A DNA stretch of 64,000 nt from Cytophaga sp. FL35. GTDB lineage: Bacteria > Bacteroidota > Bacteroidia > Flavobacteriales > Flavobacteriaceae. The notes beneath the pieces are model-generated. The model ran no database searches. It was not told where the DNA came from and worked only from the letters and a program-made list of their open reading frames with translations. The translations under genes and the position numbers were made by a program. The stretch is from the NCBI RefSeq assembly GCF_014349235.1, contig NZ_JACSOH010000004.1:234558-298557 (forward strand), in the 5' to 3' direction. Shown one piece after another: positions 37,794 to 46,710 of the stretch. Within the stretch, counting starts at the first letter, position 1; every line of letters starts with the position of its first letter.

Positions 37794-38396
37794 CTAGTAA
37801 ACACTCCCATCATGTTTTCCTTTTTCCCAACCGTGTTTGCCTAAATATTGATTACCGCTTTCTATGGCGCCGTCTTCTATAGTCGTTCCCATAGAGTCGT
37901 TCCAACGGTTGAGATATCCAAATAACGAGATAACACCTAACATCTCAACAATTTCTCCCTGGTTCCAGTATTGATAGAGTCGGTCTTTAATTTCTTTGTT
38001 CACCGCGTTGGGCACTTGTGATGCCGCTAGGGAAAAGTCCAACGCCGCCCTCTCCGCCTCCGAAAAAGCCGGGTGCGTTCTATATTCCCAAATATTATCC
38101 AGTTGCCCCTGTTCCGCTCCATAGCGTTCGGCGGCCCTAATGGCATGCGCCTGACAGTATCGGCATCCAGTAGCATTGCTACTTACCCAGGCAATCATTC
38201 GTTTTAGGGCGGAAGTGACCTTGCCTTCGTTCGCCATCACGGCCTTATTAAGATTTATAAAGGCCTTTGAAATAGCGGGTCTGTGCTGCATGGTCAATAC
38301 CGAATTGGGACAAAAGCCCAAGGTTTCGTTAAAGAATTCCGCTAATTGCTTGGTTTCCAAATCATGGTCGGGATCAAGGGGAGTTACAAGGGCCAT
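37794..38396 (-). CDS. Carboxymuconolactone decarboxylase-family peroxidase-like protein
   Basis: 200 residues. CMD/AhpD-like helical fold with the redox motif CRYCQAHAIRAAERYG (C-x-x-C and downstream His) preceded by KRMIAWVSSNATG. Such proteins are annotated as peroxidase-related enzymes. Divergent from the OsmC gene with 51 bases between; both are peroxide-linked families, suggesting joint control. Confidence 0.85.
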   Translation of the reverse strand: MALVTPLDPDHDLETKQLAEFFNETLGFCPNSVLTMQHRPAISKAFINLNKAVMANEGKVTSALKRMIAWVSSNATGCRYCQAHAIRAAERYGAEQGQLDNIWEYRTHPAFSEAERAALDFSLAASQVPNAVNKEIKDRLYQYWNQGEIVEMLGVISLFGYLNRWNDSMGTTIEDGAIESGNQYLGKHGWEKGKHDGSVY

Positions 38397-38414
38397 AAAG
38401 TCTATAGTTTAAGT

Positions 38415-38422
38415 TACTTTTG
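38415..38422 (+). promoter_or_regulatory. -7 box for the OsmC gene
   Basis: TACTTTTG fits TAnnTTTG and lies 25 bases before the ATG at 38448. No convincing -33 TTG is seen at the usual distance. Confidence 0.45.
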
Positions 38423-38447
38423 TAGTTGAACAAATAACGAAAAAATT

Positions 38448-38876
38448 ATGCCCAGCACAAATCATATTACCACTAAGTGGTTAGGAAAAATGGCTTTTGA
38501 AAGCACCAACCCATCCGGTTTAACCCTTAACATAGATGCAAGTCCGGATGATGGCGGAGAAGAAAAAGGACTAAGGCCTAAGGCCCTTATGCTCTCTGGG
38601 CTCGCAGGATGTTCTGGACTTGATGTGGCAGCACTTATCAAAAAGATGAAGTTGGATGTAGATGATTTTCATATTGAAACCATTGCCAACTTAACAGATG
38701 AGCATCCAAAGTTTTATGATTCGGTCGTAGTTGAATACCACTTTCATGGCTCCAACCTAGCGGAGAAAAAATTACAACGCGCGGTGGATCTTTCCGTAGA
38801 AAAATACTGTGGTGTTATGGAAATGTTCCGACAATTTGCTAAAATGGAAATTAAGACTATTTTTCATCATGTTTAA
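38448..38876 (+). CDS. OsmC family peroxiredoxin-like protein
   Basis: 142 residues. The two OsmC cysteines are in place: LSGLAGCSGLDVAAL (on the central helix) and VEKYCGVMEMFRQ. The protein reduces organic hydroperoxides or acts as a related thiol protein. Divergent from the CMD-family gene. The stop codon is followed by the remnant region described below. Confidence 0.9.
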   Translation: MPSTNHITTKWLGKMAFESTNPSGLTLNIDASPDDGGEEKGLRPKALMLSGLAGCSGLDVAALIKKMKLDVDDFHIETIANLTDEHPKFYDSVVVEYHFHGSNLAEKKLQRAVDLSVEKYCGVMEMFRQFAKMEIKTIFHHV

Positions 38877-38886
38877 AAATCAAATT

Positions 38887-38913
38887 TAAAGTTCAAGTTT
38901 TAAGTTCTAATCG
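38887..38913 (+). repeat. Left imperfect inverted repeat flanking the IVP remnant
   Basis: The 27 bases 38887-38913 are the reverse complement of 39302-39324 except for a 4-base gap and one mismatch (22 of 23 aligned bases). The core unit is TTGAACTTTA on one strand; related copies recur at about 39289 and 39335. Confidence 0.65.
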
Positions 38914-38916
38914 CTA

Positions 38917-39243
38917 GTGCCAGAGGACAAAAAATATGATTTAAAGGATAGGTTGGTAAATTTTGCTGCTGATATTGCTATCTTTTGTAGTGAATTGCCA
39001 TAGGATTTTACGGGCGACTATTACGGAAATCAGTTGTTGCGCTCGGGTGGGAGTTCCGCTCTAAATTTTGGTGAAGCCCCGGGAACAAATACTGTCAGAG
39101 ATGATATCTTCAAGGCAAGTATCTCCTTAAAAGAGTTGAAAGAATCTAGGGTAAACCTTAAAATTTTGAATAAAATCCGTTACGGTAATACCTCCTAAAG
39201 AGAATAAATATTCGACGAAGTTGAACAGTTAAAAAAATCATAG
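38917..39243 (+). pseudogene. Decayed four-helix-bundle protein (23S rRNA IVP family)
   Basis: Translation from the GTG at 38917 gives YDLKDRLVNFAADIAIFCSELP, a TAG at 39001, then YYGNQLLRSGGSSALNFGEA and KASISLKELKESRVNLKIL, another TAA at 39196, further stops, and IFDEVEQLKKS. The middle matches the conserved core of the four-helix-bundle family (QLLRSGxSxxxNxxEA; KxSISLKExxES). This family is found in 23S rRNA intervening sequences and, as stand-alone genes, scattered in Bacteroidota genomes. Three in-frame stops mean it is inactive. An imperfect inverted repeat flanks it. Confidence 0.75.
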
Positions 39244-39301
39244 CCACCATCATCTAAAACAAATAATAGACCACGAGAACTTTTAGAATTGAACTTAAAC
39301 T

Positions 39302-39324
39302 CGATTATTAAGACTTGAACTTTA
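39302..39324 (+). repeat. Right imperfect inverted repeat flanking the IVP remnant
   Basis: Partner of 38887-38913. It ends 30 bases before recJ, and a further TTGAACTTTA unit lies at 39335, so the repeated unit is present several times around the remnant. Confidence 0.65.
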
Positions 39325-39353
39325 GTCTTGCTTCTTGAACTTTAATTTTTCCC

Positions 39354-41042
39354 ATGCGCTGGACCATAAAACCCAAACCGGAACAACAAAAGATAGACGC
39401 CCTTTCCAAGGCCCTTAAGGTAGATGATTTGGTGGCGCATCTTCTGCTGCAGCGTGGGGTGTCCACTTATGAAGAAGCCAAAAAATTCTTTCGCCCCCAA
39501 CTTTCGGATTTACATGACCCTTTTTTGATGAAAGACATGGATGTGGCCGTTTCCCGAATTGAGAAAGCCATTTCCAACAATGAAAACATCCTTATTTATG
39601 GGGATTATGATGTAGATGGAACTACGGCCGTAGCGTTGGTTTCTTCCTATTTACAAACCATTTACCCCAACATTGCTACTTATATACCCGATAGATATAC
39701 CGAAGGGTATGGAGTGTCCTTTCAGGGAATCGATTTTGCGCACGACAATGGTTTTTCACTCATCATTGCGCTGGATTGTGGAGTAAAGGCGATTGACAAA
39801 GTTAAATACGCCCAAGAAAAAAATATCGATTTTATTATCGGAGATCACCACAGGCCTGGAGATCAGCTTCCGGATGCGATAGCGGTACTAGACCCCAAGC
39901 GTGATGACTGCAACTACCCGTATGACGAACTGTGCGGTTGTGGCGTAGGGTTTAAACTTGTGCAAGCCTTGGCTTCTCGACAAGGGGAAACCATTGATGA
40001 CCTCATCCCCTATTTAGACTTGGTGGCCACGGCCATTGGTGCTGATATCGTGCCCATTACCGGAGAAAACAGGGTACTGGCCTACTACGGACTAAAAGTG
40101 ATTAATTCCAACCCCAGAACAGGATTCAAGGCCATCATCGCACAGGTTAAAAAAACCGAGCTGACCATTACCGATGTAGTTTTTATCATTGCTCCCAGAA
40201 TCAATGCGGCTGGTAGAATGGAACACGGCCAGCATGCGGTCAACCTATTACGTGAAACCGACGTGGAGCAAGCCACCGCCTTTGCTGCGGAAATAGAACA
40301 GTTTAATACCGATCGACGTGGTCTGGACCAAGAAATTACGGAGGAGGCACTTCAGCAAATTCTGGATAATAATGAGGAAGAACGTTTTACTTCCGTCGTT
40401 TATAAAGAATCATGGCACAAAGGGGTTATAGGGATAGTAGCCTCGCGATTGACGGAAACCTATTACCGTCCCACCTTGGTCTTTACCAAAAGTGGAAACA
40501 AACTAGCCGCTTCGGCACGTTCGGTAAAGGGTTTTGATGTGTACAATGCCTTGCAAGGTTGTTCCGATTGTATTGAACAGTTTGGGGGGCATAAATATGC
40601 AGCAGGACTCACTCTATTGGAAGAGCAATTTGACAATTTTAAGGAACAATTTGAAAAAGTGGTTCAAGAAACCATCGATCCACAGCTATTAACTCCAGAA
40701 ATTTTAGTGGATGCGCCTATAGAACTGGAACAAATCACGCCCAAGTTGATGCGTATTCTCAAACAATTTGCCCCATTTGGCCCCGGAAATATGACCCCTG
40801 TCTTTATGGCGGAAAATTTAAGGGATACCGGTTGGGGAAAGGGTGTTGGGGAAAACGAGGCCCATTTAAAAGTAACGGTTACGCAAAATGGAAGCACACC
40901 CATTGGGGGTATTGGTTTTAATTTAGGCGACAAAGTGGGTTTGATTGCCAACCAACAACCCTTTAGTGCCACTTTTTCCTTAGATGAAAATGAATGGCAG
41001 GGAAATGTTAGTCTTCAACTGAAATTAAGGGATATTAAGTAA
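39354..41042 (+). CDS. recJ: Single-stranded-DNA-specific exonuclease RecJ
   Basis: 562 residues. DHH phosphoesterase motifs: YGDYDVDGTTAVALV (motif I), ALDCGVKAIDKV, and IIGDHHRPGDQLP (DHH). The DHHA1 domain has a GGHKYAAGLTL motif (about residues 405-420), and a C-terminal OB-like domain follows. Degrades 5' single strands in recombination and mismatch repair. Starts 30 bases after the right repeat of the IVP remnant, so any promoter must lie within or beyond that repeat. Confidence 0.95.
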   Translation: MRWTIKPKPEQQKIDALSKALKVDDLVAHLLLQRGVSTYEEAKKFFRPQLSDLHDPFLMKDMDVAVSRIEKAISNNENILIYGDYDVDGTTAVALVSSYLQTIYPNIATYIPDRYTEGYGVSFQGIDFAHDNGFSLIIALDCGVKAIDKVKYAQEKNIDFIIGDHHRPGDQLPDAIAVLDPKRDDCNYPYDELCGCGVGFKLVQALASRQGETIDDLIPYLDLVATAIGADIVPITGENRVLAYYGLKVINSNPRTGFKAIIAQVKKTELTITDVVFIIAPRINAAGRMEHGQHAVNLLRETDVEQATAFAAEIEQFNTDRRGLDQEITEEALQQILDNNEEERFTSVVYKESWHKGVIGIVASRLTETYYRPTLVFTKSGNKLAASARSVKGFDVYNALQGCSDCIEQFGGHKYAAGLTLLEEQFDNFKEQFEKVVQETIDPQLLTPEILVDAPIELEQITPKLMRILKQFAPFGPGNMTPVFMAENLRDTGWGKGVGENEAHLKVTVTQNGSTPIGGIGFNLGDKVGLIANQQPFSATFSLDENEWQGNVSLQLKLRDIK

Positions 41043-41219
41043 GGGGCAATTCTTAAACATTTTCATCAACAATAGATAATTTGAGTTTCTTTATTTCGAT
41101 ATAAGATCGCTTCGCTTAAATGGTGTAGATCAAGGTATAATCCCTAAAATAGAAAATGCCCGAAAACAACGTTACGAGCACCTTCATTATAAAAGTGGTC
41201 CTTGTTGGACCTAAGGTCT

Positions 41220-42773
41220 CTAAAGTTTCTCGTAAACAAACTGCGGATACCCTCTTTCTCCATTAGCGCTCAACACCGCAGTAAATCTCAATTTATATAC
41301 ATTACCACTGGCATCCTTGACAATGTAGTACCTATCATCTTTTACGGAAGGGGTGCCTCCAAACCCGGAAACCCTCCAATCACTACCAATAACGGCCCTA
41401 TCATCATACACAAAAGCGCTGTCATCGGCATCCTCTAAGGTAAACTCTGCATAACTGGGCACATCATAATCGGTACGTACACCCTCTCCATCAACTTCGT
41501 AAGAAAGTACTTGATAAAGACCAACACCACCCAAAGTATTGTGGGTCACATAATCGGAATAGGTGAGTCCTGCACCTGCAAATCCACCAAAGGGACCATA
41601 ATAGCTATATACTGATGGAAACTGAATATCCCATGCCTCCCTGGCAGGCTCTACATCAACCGTTTCTCCAGATGTCAAACTAAAGGCTGTTTTTAGTTTT
41701 GATACATCTTTGGCGATGGTTACTTCCTCAAAGGTAGTAGCATCCAATTCGGCATACTGAACGATATAATTATCTCCGTCCGTCAAGATGCGAACTTTCA
41801 TAAATCCGCGATGGTCACCTGTAGTAGCAATTGCCCCGGCATCAGGGGTCGTATTGGGAATTTCAGCACCTAAACCTACAATGAACACATTGTTCTCTTC
41901 AGCCGTAGTTGAAATTTCGCCAAAGGCGGTACCCTCCAAAGAACCCTCTTTATCATCCGTAAACTTAATTCCCTCTGCTAGATTTCCATATTGTGAATAG
42001 CCAACGGGCAAGCCAATCAGAAGCTCTTCTACGTTGGTCACCTCAACTTCTTCTGGCTGAAAAGTTGTTGTGTTTAGGGTATAGAAATTCATGGATTCTT
42101 CAAATTCCAGAACTGAACTTACGACATTCAAATCGGTGATCCCTTCCAATTCAGCAGCGGAAACCAATAGGGCAGGGTTCAAAAACACCCTGTTTTCGGT
42201 TCCATTATAAAAAGCTATCTCCCAAGAATCACGTCTTGCGGATACTTGTTGTTGTGTGCTCAAATCCAAGAATACCATATTTGGCTGGTTAGGTCCGCCT
42301 ACCTCTGGTTCTAGGGTACCACTTGACGCAGCTACAGGGGTAAAACTCACCACTGATGCTGCCGGGTTACCAATTACCCAATCCGTACCAATTGCAGCAG
42401 AAATGGTAAATGATACCGAGGCCGTGGTACCTTCAAGGGGATCTGTAAGCTTGTTCAAATCAAAGGTAGCACTGGTTTGGCCAACGGAAACAGGAATAGT
42501 CAGACTACTGGATGTAGCTCCCGGGGAAGTTGTGAAATCCGTGCCATATTCGGCATTGTTGCCCGTAAAATCTACGGTAATGGTTCCGGCTTCCGTAGCC
42601 GCACGGGAAAAGGTAATACTGATGGTCTTACTCGTTTCGCTTTCGGAAAGACCAACGGTTTCACTGCTAAAGGAGGTTGAGAAATCAATTAAATCGCCTC
42701 CCCCATCATCATCACTACATGAGGCAAGCACCAAAAAGCAGGTTATAAAGGTTGAATAAAGTAATTTTTTCAT
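41220..42773 (-). CDS. HmuY-family lipoprotein with N-terminal Calx-beta-like domain
   Basis: 517 residues. Lipoprotein signal MKKLLYSTFITCFLVLASC and an acidic DDDGGGD lead. Residues about 30-150 look like a Calx-beta/Ig-like domain (SKTISITFSRAATEAGTITV, GQTSATFDLN). The remainder is HmuY-like (SARRDSWEIAFYNGTENRVF, REAWDIQFPS, YYIVKDASGNVYKLRF). HmuY proteins are surface heme-binding lipoproteins. It lies 13 bases after the TonB receptor gene, so the two make a receptor/haemophore-type pair. Confidence 0.85.
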   Translation of the reverse strand: MKKLLYSTFITCFLVLASCSDDDGGGDLIDFSTSFSSETVGLSESETSKTISITFSRAATEAGTITVDFTGNNAEYGTDFTTSPGATSSSLTIPVSVGQTSATFDLNKLTDPLEGTTASVSFTISAAIGTDWVIGNPAASVVSFTPVAASSGTLEPEVGGPNQPNMVFLDLSTQQQVSARRDSWEIAFYNGTENRVFLNPALLVSAAELEGITDLNVVSSVLEFEESMNFYTLNTTTFQPEEVEVTNVEELLIGLPVGYSQYGNLAEGIKFTDDKEGSLEGTAFGEISTTAEENNVFIVGLGAEIPNTTPDAGAIATTGDHRGFMKVRILTDGDNYIVQYAELDATTFEEVTIAKDVSKLKTAFSLTSGETVDVEPAREAWDIQFPSVYSYYGPFGGFAGAGLTYSDYVTHNTLGGVGLYQVLSYEVDGEGVRTDYDVPSYAEFTLEDADDSAFVYDDRAVIGSDWRVSGFGGTPSVKDDRYYIVKDASGNVYKLRFTAVLSANGERGYPQFVYEKL

Positions 42774-42786
42774 AATAGGTGTGTTA

Positions 42787-44937
42787 TCAATTAAAGGTTA
42801 ATAGGTATGATAGTTTTAGAAAATAAGAGCGCCCGTTGCCAAAAAGCTGGGAATCGGATCCGGTAACCCCATGGGCACCAGTTGAAACATTGGATGCATC
42901 TACACTTACAATATCCATTAAATTACGCACGCCAAAAGTGAGATCAAATTGCGGACTAATATCGATATGGGCGGTAGTGTCTAACCAAGTAAAGGCGTCG
43001 GTGCGATCCAATTCCATTCCGTTATCATCAGTACTTACAATAGATAAAGCTCTGCCCGTGTACTTTAATTGGGCGGAAAGGGTGGTATTCCATCTGGGTA
43101 TTTCATAGAAAACATTGGAATTCAGGTTGAGACTCCACACATAATCGGAGTTTTCCCCATTTCCGGAATCGCTTAAAGTAAGTGATTCACCCAAATAGGT
43201 CGCCCCCAGTCCTAATTGCAAGCGTTTCACTCTTAAATTGTGATTGAGGGAAAAACCAAGAATTTGTTGTTTGTTTACATTGTTAAAAAGAAATCTGGGT
43301 ACATCGCCTGAATCATCTCCTACGAGGGCGATCTTATCCTTCAAATTAAAGTAGAAGGACCTGAAGGCACTCGAAAGAAGTGCATTGTCATTACTGTGCA
43401 TCCATTTTTTATCGGCATTCAGAAAGATGGAAATACCGTCTTCGGGCTGCAAATCGGGGTTGCCCTGAACGTTATGGTTGCTATCAACGAAGTAGTAGAA
43501 GAATTCCTCAAAATTGGGTGCTCGAAACGCAGAACCGAAAATAGCCTTGAGCTTCAAGTTGTTCTCTAAGTCATAATTGGAGGAAAAAGACCATATCAAC
43601 TGATTACCAAACTGTGAATTATTGGTAACCCTCATACCCGGATACACCGAAAGCCGGTCTGAAAGCAACACATCTAAATGGGCAAACAGATCATAATTCT
43701 CCAAGGTGTTTGTAGAGGTATTGGTAGAATAATTACCGGAAGCCAGTGCATCAAAACCCCTCTGATAACTAACTTCATAACCGGTCAATAAGTTAAAACG
43801 CTTTGATTTTGCCAGTATATTATTGATTGTTCCTTTAGAAAAGTAAACATCGCTCGATTGGTTCAATTGGTCCAACGTATACGCCTCGATACCTTGTTGT
43901 AAAATGTTATAGGTGTATTCTTGTACATATCTTTTTTGATTTTGATAGGAGAGGGACAGGTTGTACGTGGTCGGGCCCAAAAAGCTTCCCGCTATATTTA
44001 AATTATTCACCCAGCGGTGGGTATTAAAAAGCTGATCATTGGCAGTAGGATTCGGTTCCCCGTTGCTATTTAGCCTTCCGTTGACCAAGTGATTGTAAAT
44101 AGTAAGCTCTTCATCAAAGTATTGCGACTTCAAATAAAAAGTGTGTTTGCCCACTTTCTGTCTCACATCTACAAAAGTGGTCAGTTGTTCTTTTGGGTTC
44201 CATTCCATACCGCGCAAACCATCATTTACTACTGTACCGCCTTGTATATTTACATAATTCTGGCCTTTAAAATCATTGAAAAAACCCGCATAATCATTTC
44301 TAGAAATCCCGCCGGATATCTGGGTAGCATCGAACAATTGGTGGCTCAACCTAAAGTTCTGAATGTGTCTGCCTTGGCTGGTCCAAGCATATTCGGAACC
44401 CACAGATTCTTCTTGTAAAGAAGTTCTAATGGCCCATTTATTACCTTTTAGGCCGCTTTTAGAAACAATGTTGATGACCCCGGCCACCGCATTATCACCA
44501 TACAATACGCCCATAGCACCCTCCACAATTTCTATTCGCTCTACTTCCTCAAGGTTTATTTGGGTAATATCTATGTTATTACCCATTCCATTATCGCTGG
44601 CAAGTGGAATCCCATCCAATAAGATTTTGACATACTGACCATCGAGCCCGAACATACTGATGGTACTTCTTCCGGTGGAAGGATTAGGGGTTACGGTAAT
44701 GTTGAGATTTTGGTTCAGCACATCGGCCAAAGTGTTACCCGCCAATTGTTTTATGTCATCGCTATCGATAGTCTCTACGCGAAACAACTTCTTACTCACG
44801 GATAAAACCTTGCTTTCTCCTGTTAAAACAACTTCGTCCAGTTCTGTAATTCTAGTAGAATCCGAAAATTGAACTTCCTCTTGACTCCAAAGGATAAAAG
44901 GTGAAAGGCAAAGAAAGAGCAGTGGATAAATCCGCAT
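42787..44937 (-). CDS. TonB-dependent receptor, probable heme or iron-complex transporter
   Basis: 716 residues. Signal peptide, plug domain (ELDEVVLTGESKVLSVSKKL; ADVLNQNLNITVTPNPSTGR; VEGAMGVLYGDNAVAGVINI) and a 22-strand-type barrel with the NFEEFFYYFVDSNHNVQGNP DLQPEDG segment and a terminal aromatic strand (YFLKLSYLLTFN). No N-terminal CarboxypepD domain. Heme/iron specificity is inferred from the adjoining HmuY gene and from the DtxR-like box in the shared promoter region. Confidence 0.9.
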   Translation of the reverse strand: MRIYPLLFLCLSPFILWSQEEVQFSDSTRITELDEVVLTGESKVLSVSKKLFRVETIDSDDIKQLAGNTLADVLNQNLNITVTPNPSTGRSTISMFGLDGQYVKILLDGIPLASDNGMGNNIDITQINLEEVERIEIVEGAMGVLYGDNAVAGVINIVSKSGLKGNKWAIRTSLQEESVGSEYAWTSQGRHIQNFRLSHQLFDATQISGGISRNDYAGFFNDFKGQNYVNIQGGTVVNDGLRGMEWNPKEQLTTFVDVRQKVGKHTFYLKSQYFDEELTIYNHLVNGRLNSNGEPNPTANDQLFNTHRWVNNLNIAGSFLGPTTYNLSLSYQNQKRYVQEYTYNILQQGIEAYTLDQLNQSSDVYFSKGTINNILAKSKRFNLLTGYEVSYQRGFDALASGNYSTNTSTNTLENYDLFAHLDVLLSDRLSVYPGMRVTNNSQFGNQLIWSFSSNYDLENNLKLKAIFGSAFRAPNFEEFFYYFVDSNHNVQGNPDLQPEDGISIFLNADKKWMHSNDNALLSSAFRSFYFNLKDKIALVGDDSGDVPRFLFNNVNKQQILGFSLNHNLRVKRLQLGLGATYLGESLTLSDSGNGENSDYVWSLNLNSNVFYEIPRWNTTLSAQLKYTGRALSIVSTDDNGMELDRTDAFTWLDTTAHIDISPQFDLTFGVRNLMDIVSVDASNVSTGAHGVTGSDSQLFGNGRSYFLKLSYLLTFN

Positions 44938-44969
44938 TTATTTAGAATTGTTCTTAATAATTATTTTGG

Positions 44970-45018
44970 CAAATATATTAGTTATTTTAAATCAATCTAA
45001 ATAAATTTAATATTTTTG
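44970..45018. promoter_or_regulatory. Divergent promoters around an iron-box-like operator
   Basis: Minus strand TATATTTG (44977-44970) and plus strand TATTTTTG (45011-45018) both fit TAnnTTTG and face away from each other toward the TonB receptor and the DUF6607 gene. Between them, 44986-45001, TTTAAATCAATCTAAA is a 12-of-16 palindrome resembling DtxR/IdeR-type TTTAGnnTnAnnCTAAA sites. An iron-loaded repressor bound here could shut off both transcripts. Operator identity is inference. Confidence 0.5.
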
Positions 45019-45047
45019 CTTTCAGAATTTGACAAACACAATCGACT

Positions 45048-45971
45048 ATGAAAACTAAGAACCTTCTCTTAACCCTATGCGTGCTCACTTCTGTAGTGAT
45101 TTTTGCCCAAGACAAAAAACAGCAGGATATTGATGCCATTAAGGCCATGTGTGGTTGCTACGACATCACTTTTAAATACACGGAAACCTTTGCTCCAGAA
45201 ATTGATTATGAAAAACATCATGACTATACTGCCTACGGAAAGGAACTGGCGCTATTGATTGAAGATGAGCCTAATAAATTATCTATCCAACACATACTTG
45301 TAGTCCACGATACCATGGTCATAAAACACTGGAGGCAAGATTGGATCTACGAGAACGAAAAGGTTTTTCATTACGACAAGGACAATAATTGGGTATTTTC
45401 TGAACTTCCTGAGGATGAAGTAAAAGGGCAGTGGACCCAAAAAGTATATCAAGTAGATGATAGCCCCAGATACAGCGGTTCTGCAACATGGGTTCATTTT
45501 GACGGGAAGCATTACTGGGAAAACGCTAGTGATTCTCCCTTACCAAGACGCGAATACAGCAAACGGGATGACTATAATGTGATGCGCCGTGGAAATCGGC
45601 AAGAGATTACCAAAACAGGTTGGATTCACGAGCAAGACAATGACAAGATTATCAGAAAAGACGGCGAGGAAGACGTTTTGCTCGCACAGGAGAAAGGGTA
45701 CAATATCTATACTAAAGTAGCCGATAAAGACTGCGCCGTTGCTGAAAAATGGTGGGACAATCACGAAAAATTCTGGTCAAAAGCAAGAAGTGCTTGGGAT
45801 AAAGCATATGACCGCAAGGGCGATTTAACTCTTTTAAAGAAAGTTGATGGTCAGCCCATGTTTATGAAATTCTATGAGTTGGAAGGCAAAGAAGCTAATA
45901 AAAAGGAAATTTCAGCCCTCATTGATCAGTTCATTACCCAAAACGAAGAAACCAAAGCAAGTGGTAAATAG
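45048..45971 (+). CDS. DUF6607 family secreted protein
   Basis: 307 residues. Signal peptide ending VIFAQ. The mature part is all soluble, rich in Trp, Asp and Lys: MCGCYDITFKYTETFAPEID, VVHDTMVIKHWRQDWIYENE, and a C-terminal EKWWDNHEKFWSKARSAWD. This matches DUF6607 as I know it, a family found near iron/heme uptake genes in Bacteroidota; biochemical role unknown. The two Cys of MCGC could bind metal or heme. Overlaps the FMN-binding gene by 11 bases. Confidence 0.75.
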   Translation: MKTKNLLLTLCVLTSVVIFAQDKKQQDIDAIKAMCGCYDITFKYTETFAPEIDYEKHHDYTAYGKELALLIEDEPNKLSIQHILVVHDTMVIKHWRQDWIYENEKVFHYDKDNNWVFSELPEDEVKGQWTQKVYQVDDSPRYSGSATWVHFDGKHYWENASDSPLPRREYSKRDDYNVMRRGNRQEITKTGWIHEQDNDKIIRKDGEEDVLLAQEKGYNIYTKVADKDCAVAEKWWDNHEKFWSKARSAWDKAYDRKGDLTLLKKVDGQPMFMKFYELEGKEANKKEISALIDQFITQNEETKASGK

Positions 45972-46512
45972 GACGGTTCTACTTTATACTATTTATCTTC
46001 TGATTTTGGCTAGTAATCTGGCCTTATCTCCGGCTCAAACGGACACCAGATTACAAGAAAAAATACATAATGCCATTAAGGGAACTTTTGGTACGGAAAC
46101 CTTTGAGACCGTTTTCATTTCCGTGCCAAAGGAACTCAATGCACAAACCAAGGCTGATTTTAGTGGCGAACGTTTTTTTAAGGTTGAAGGAGATTCCGGC
46201 TTGCTTGGGTATGCTTACGTAGGAACCGCCCCGAGTATGAAAAAGGAGTTTGAGTATATTTTAATGTTTAATGCTGATTGGAGCATAAAAAAGTCGAAGG
46301 TACTAATCTATAGAGAAAACTACGGCCGCCAAATAGGAAGCCAGCGATGGTTGATCAAATTCGTAGGCCTTACGCCTGAAGTCGAAATCACCTATGGTGA
46401 AACTATTGACGGCATTGCCGGCGCCACCATATCGGCCAGTAGCCTCACGGATGCTACTAATGATGTATTAAGCTCCTTAAAAGTTCTCTTAAAGCAAGCT
46501 TTTATTCACTAG
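45961..46512 (+). CDS. FMN-binding domain protein (extracytoplasmic flavoprotein)
   Basis: 183 residues from GTG 45961, chosen because it opens a signal peptide (LLYTIYLLILASNLALSPAQ) and overlaps the preceding stop; the frame is open further upstream. FMN_bind domain with the flavinylation-type motif D-G-I-A-G-A-T-I-S near residue 150, in which the Thr would carry FMN attached by an ApbE transferase. Its pairing with DUF6607 and the heme receptor suggests a reductive step for ferric iron or heme in the periplasm (inference). Confidence 0.82.
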   Translation: MVNRTVLLYTIYLLILASNLALSPAQTDTRLQEKIHNAIKGTFGTETFETVFISVPKELNAQTKADFSGERFFKVEGDSGLLGYAYVGTAPSMKKEFEYILMFNADWSIKKSKVLIYRENYGRQIGSQRWLIKFVGLTPEVEITYGETIDGIAGATISASSLTDATNDVLSSLKVLLKQAFIH

Positions 46513-46530
46513 TGAAATCTACAGTTACCA

Positions 46531-46540
46531 ACCGATCGGT
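46531..46540. promoter_or_regulatory. Palindromic TetR-like operator half
   Basis: ACCGATCGGT is a perfect 10-bp palindrome, with a related CCGAC-TTAACG-GTCGG dyad 112 bases downstream at 46653-46668. Such A/T-CCGA-palindromes are typical of TetR-family sites; no intact tetR gene is adjacent. Confidence 0.35.
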
Positions 46541-46545
46541 CGGAT

Positions 46546-46644
46546 TTAATTTTCCACAAACTTCAACGCTTGGCTTTCGGCCACTTTAAGATTGAAAAAC
46601 TTCCGTTTATCGATAGCCTCATTAAAACAAGGGAATAAATGCAA
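46546..46644 (-). pseudogene. Possible TetR-family C-terminal remnant
   Basis: The minus strand reads FNEAIDKRKFFNLKVAESQA followed by LKFVEN and a stop at 46548-46546. It looks like the C-terminus of a helical regulator, but has no N-terminal part: only operator-like DNA lies upstream. Short length makes this tentative. Confidence 0.3.
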
Positions 46645-46652
46645 CTATATTT

Positions 46653-46680
46653 CCGACTTAACGGTCGGTTTTGAGTTTTT
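46653..46680 (+). terminator. Hairpin with T-rich tail or TetR-like operator
   Basis: CCGAC-TTAACG-GTCGG followed by TTTTGAGTTTTT. It may end the FMN-binding gene transcript, or serve as an operator for the downstream MFS gene whose promoter starts at about 46711. The same bases serve both readings. Confidence 0.4.
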
Positions 46681-46710
46681 ATGTTTAGCAAGCATATTTC
46701 TTAGGTTCTT

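Noticed and set aside
41075..41200. Open stretch upstream of the HmuY gene reading FDIRSLRLNGVDQGIIPKIE and more
   Set aside because: About 42 codons after a stop, no start codon, and no recognisable family; an open run of this length occurs by chance.
41198..41212. GGTCC-TTGTT-GGACC hairpin after the HmuY gene
   Set aside because: Only five base pairs and a weak T tail on the minus strand; not enough for a terminator call.
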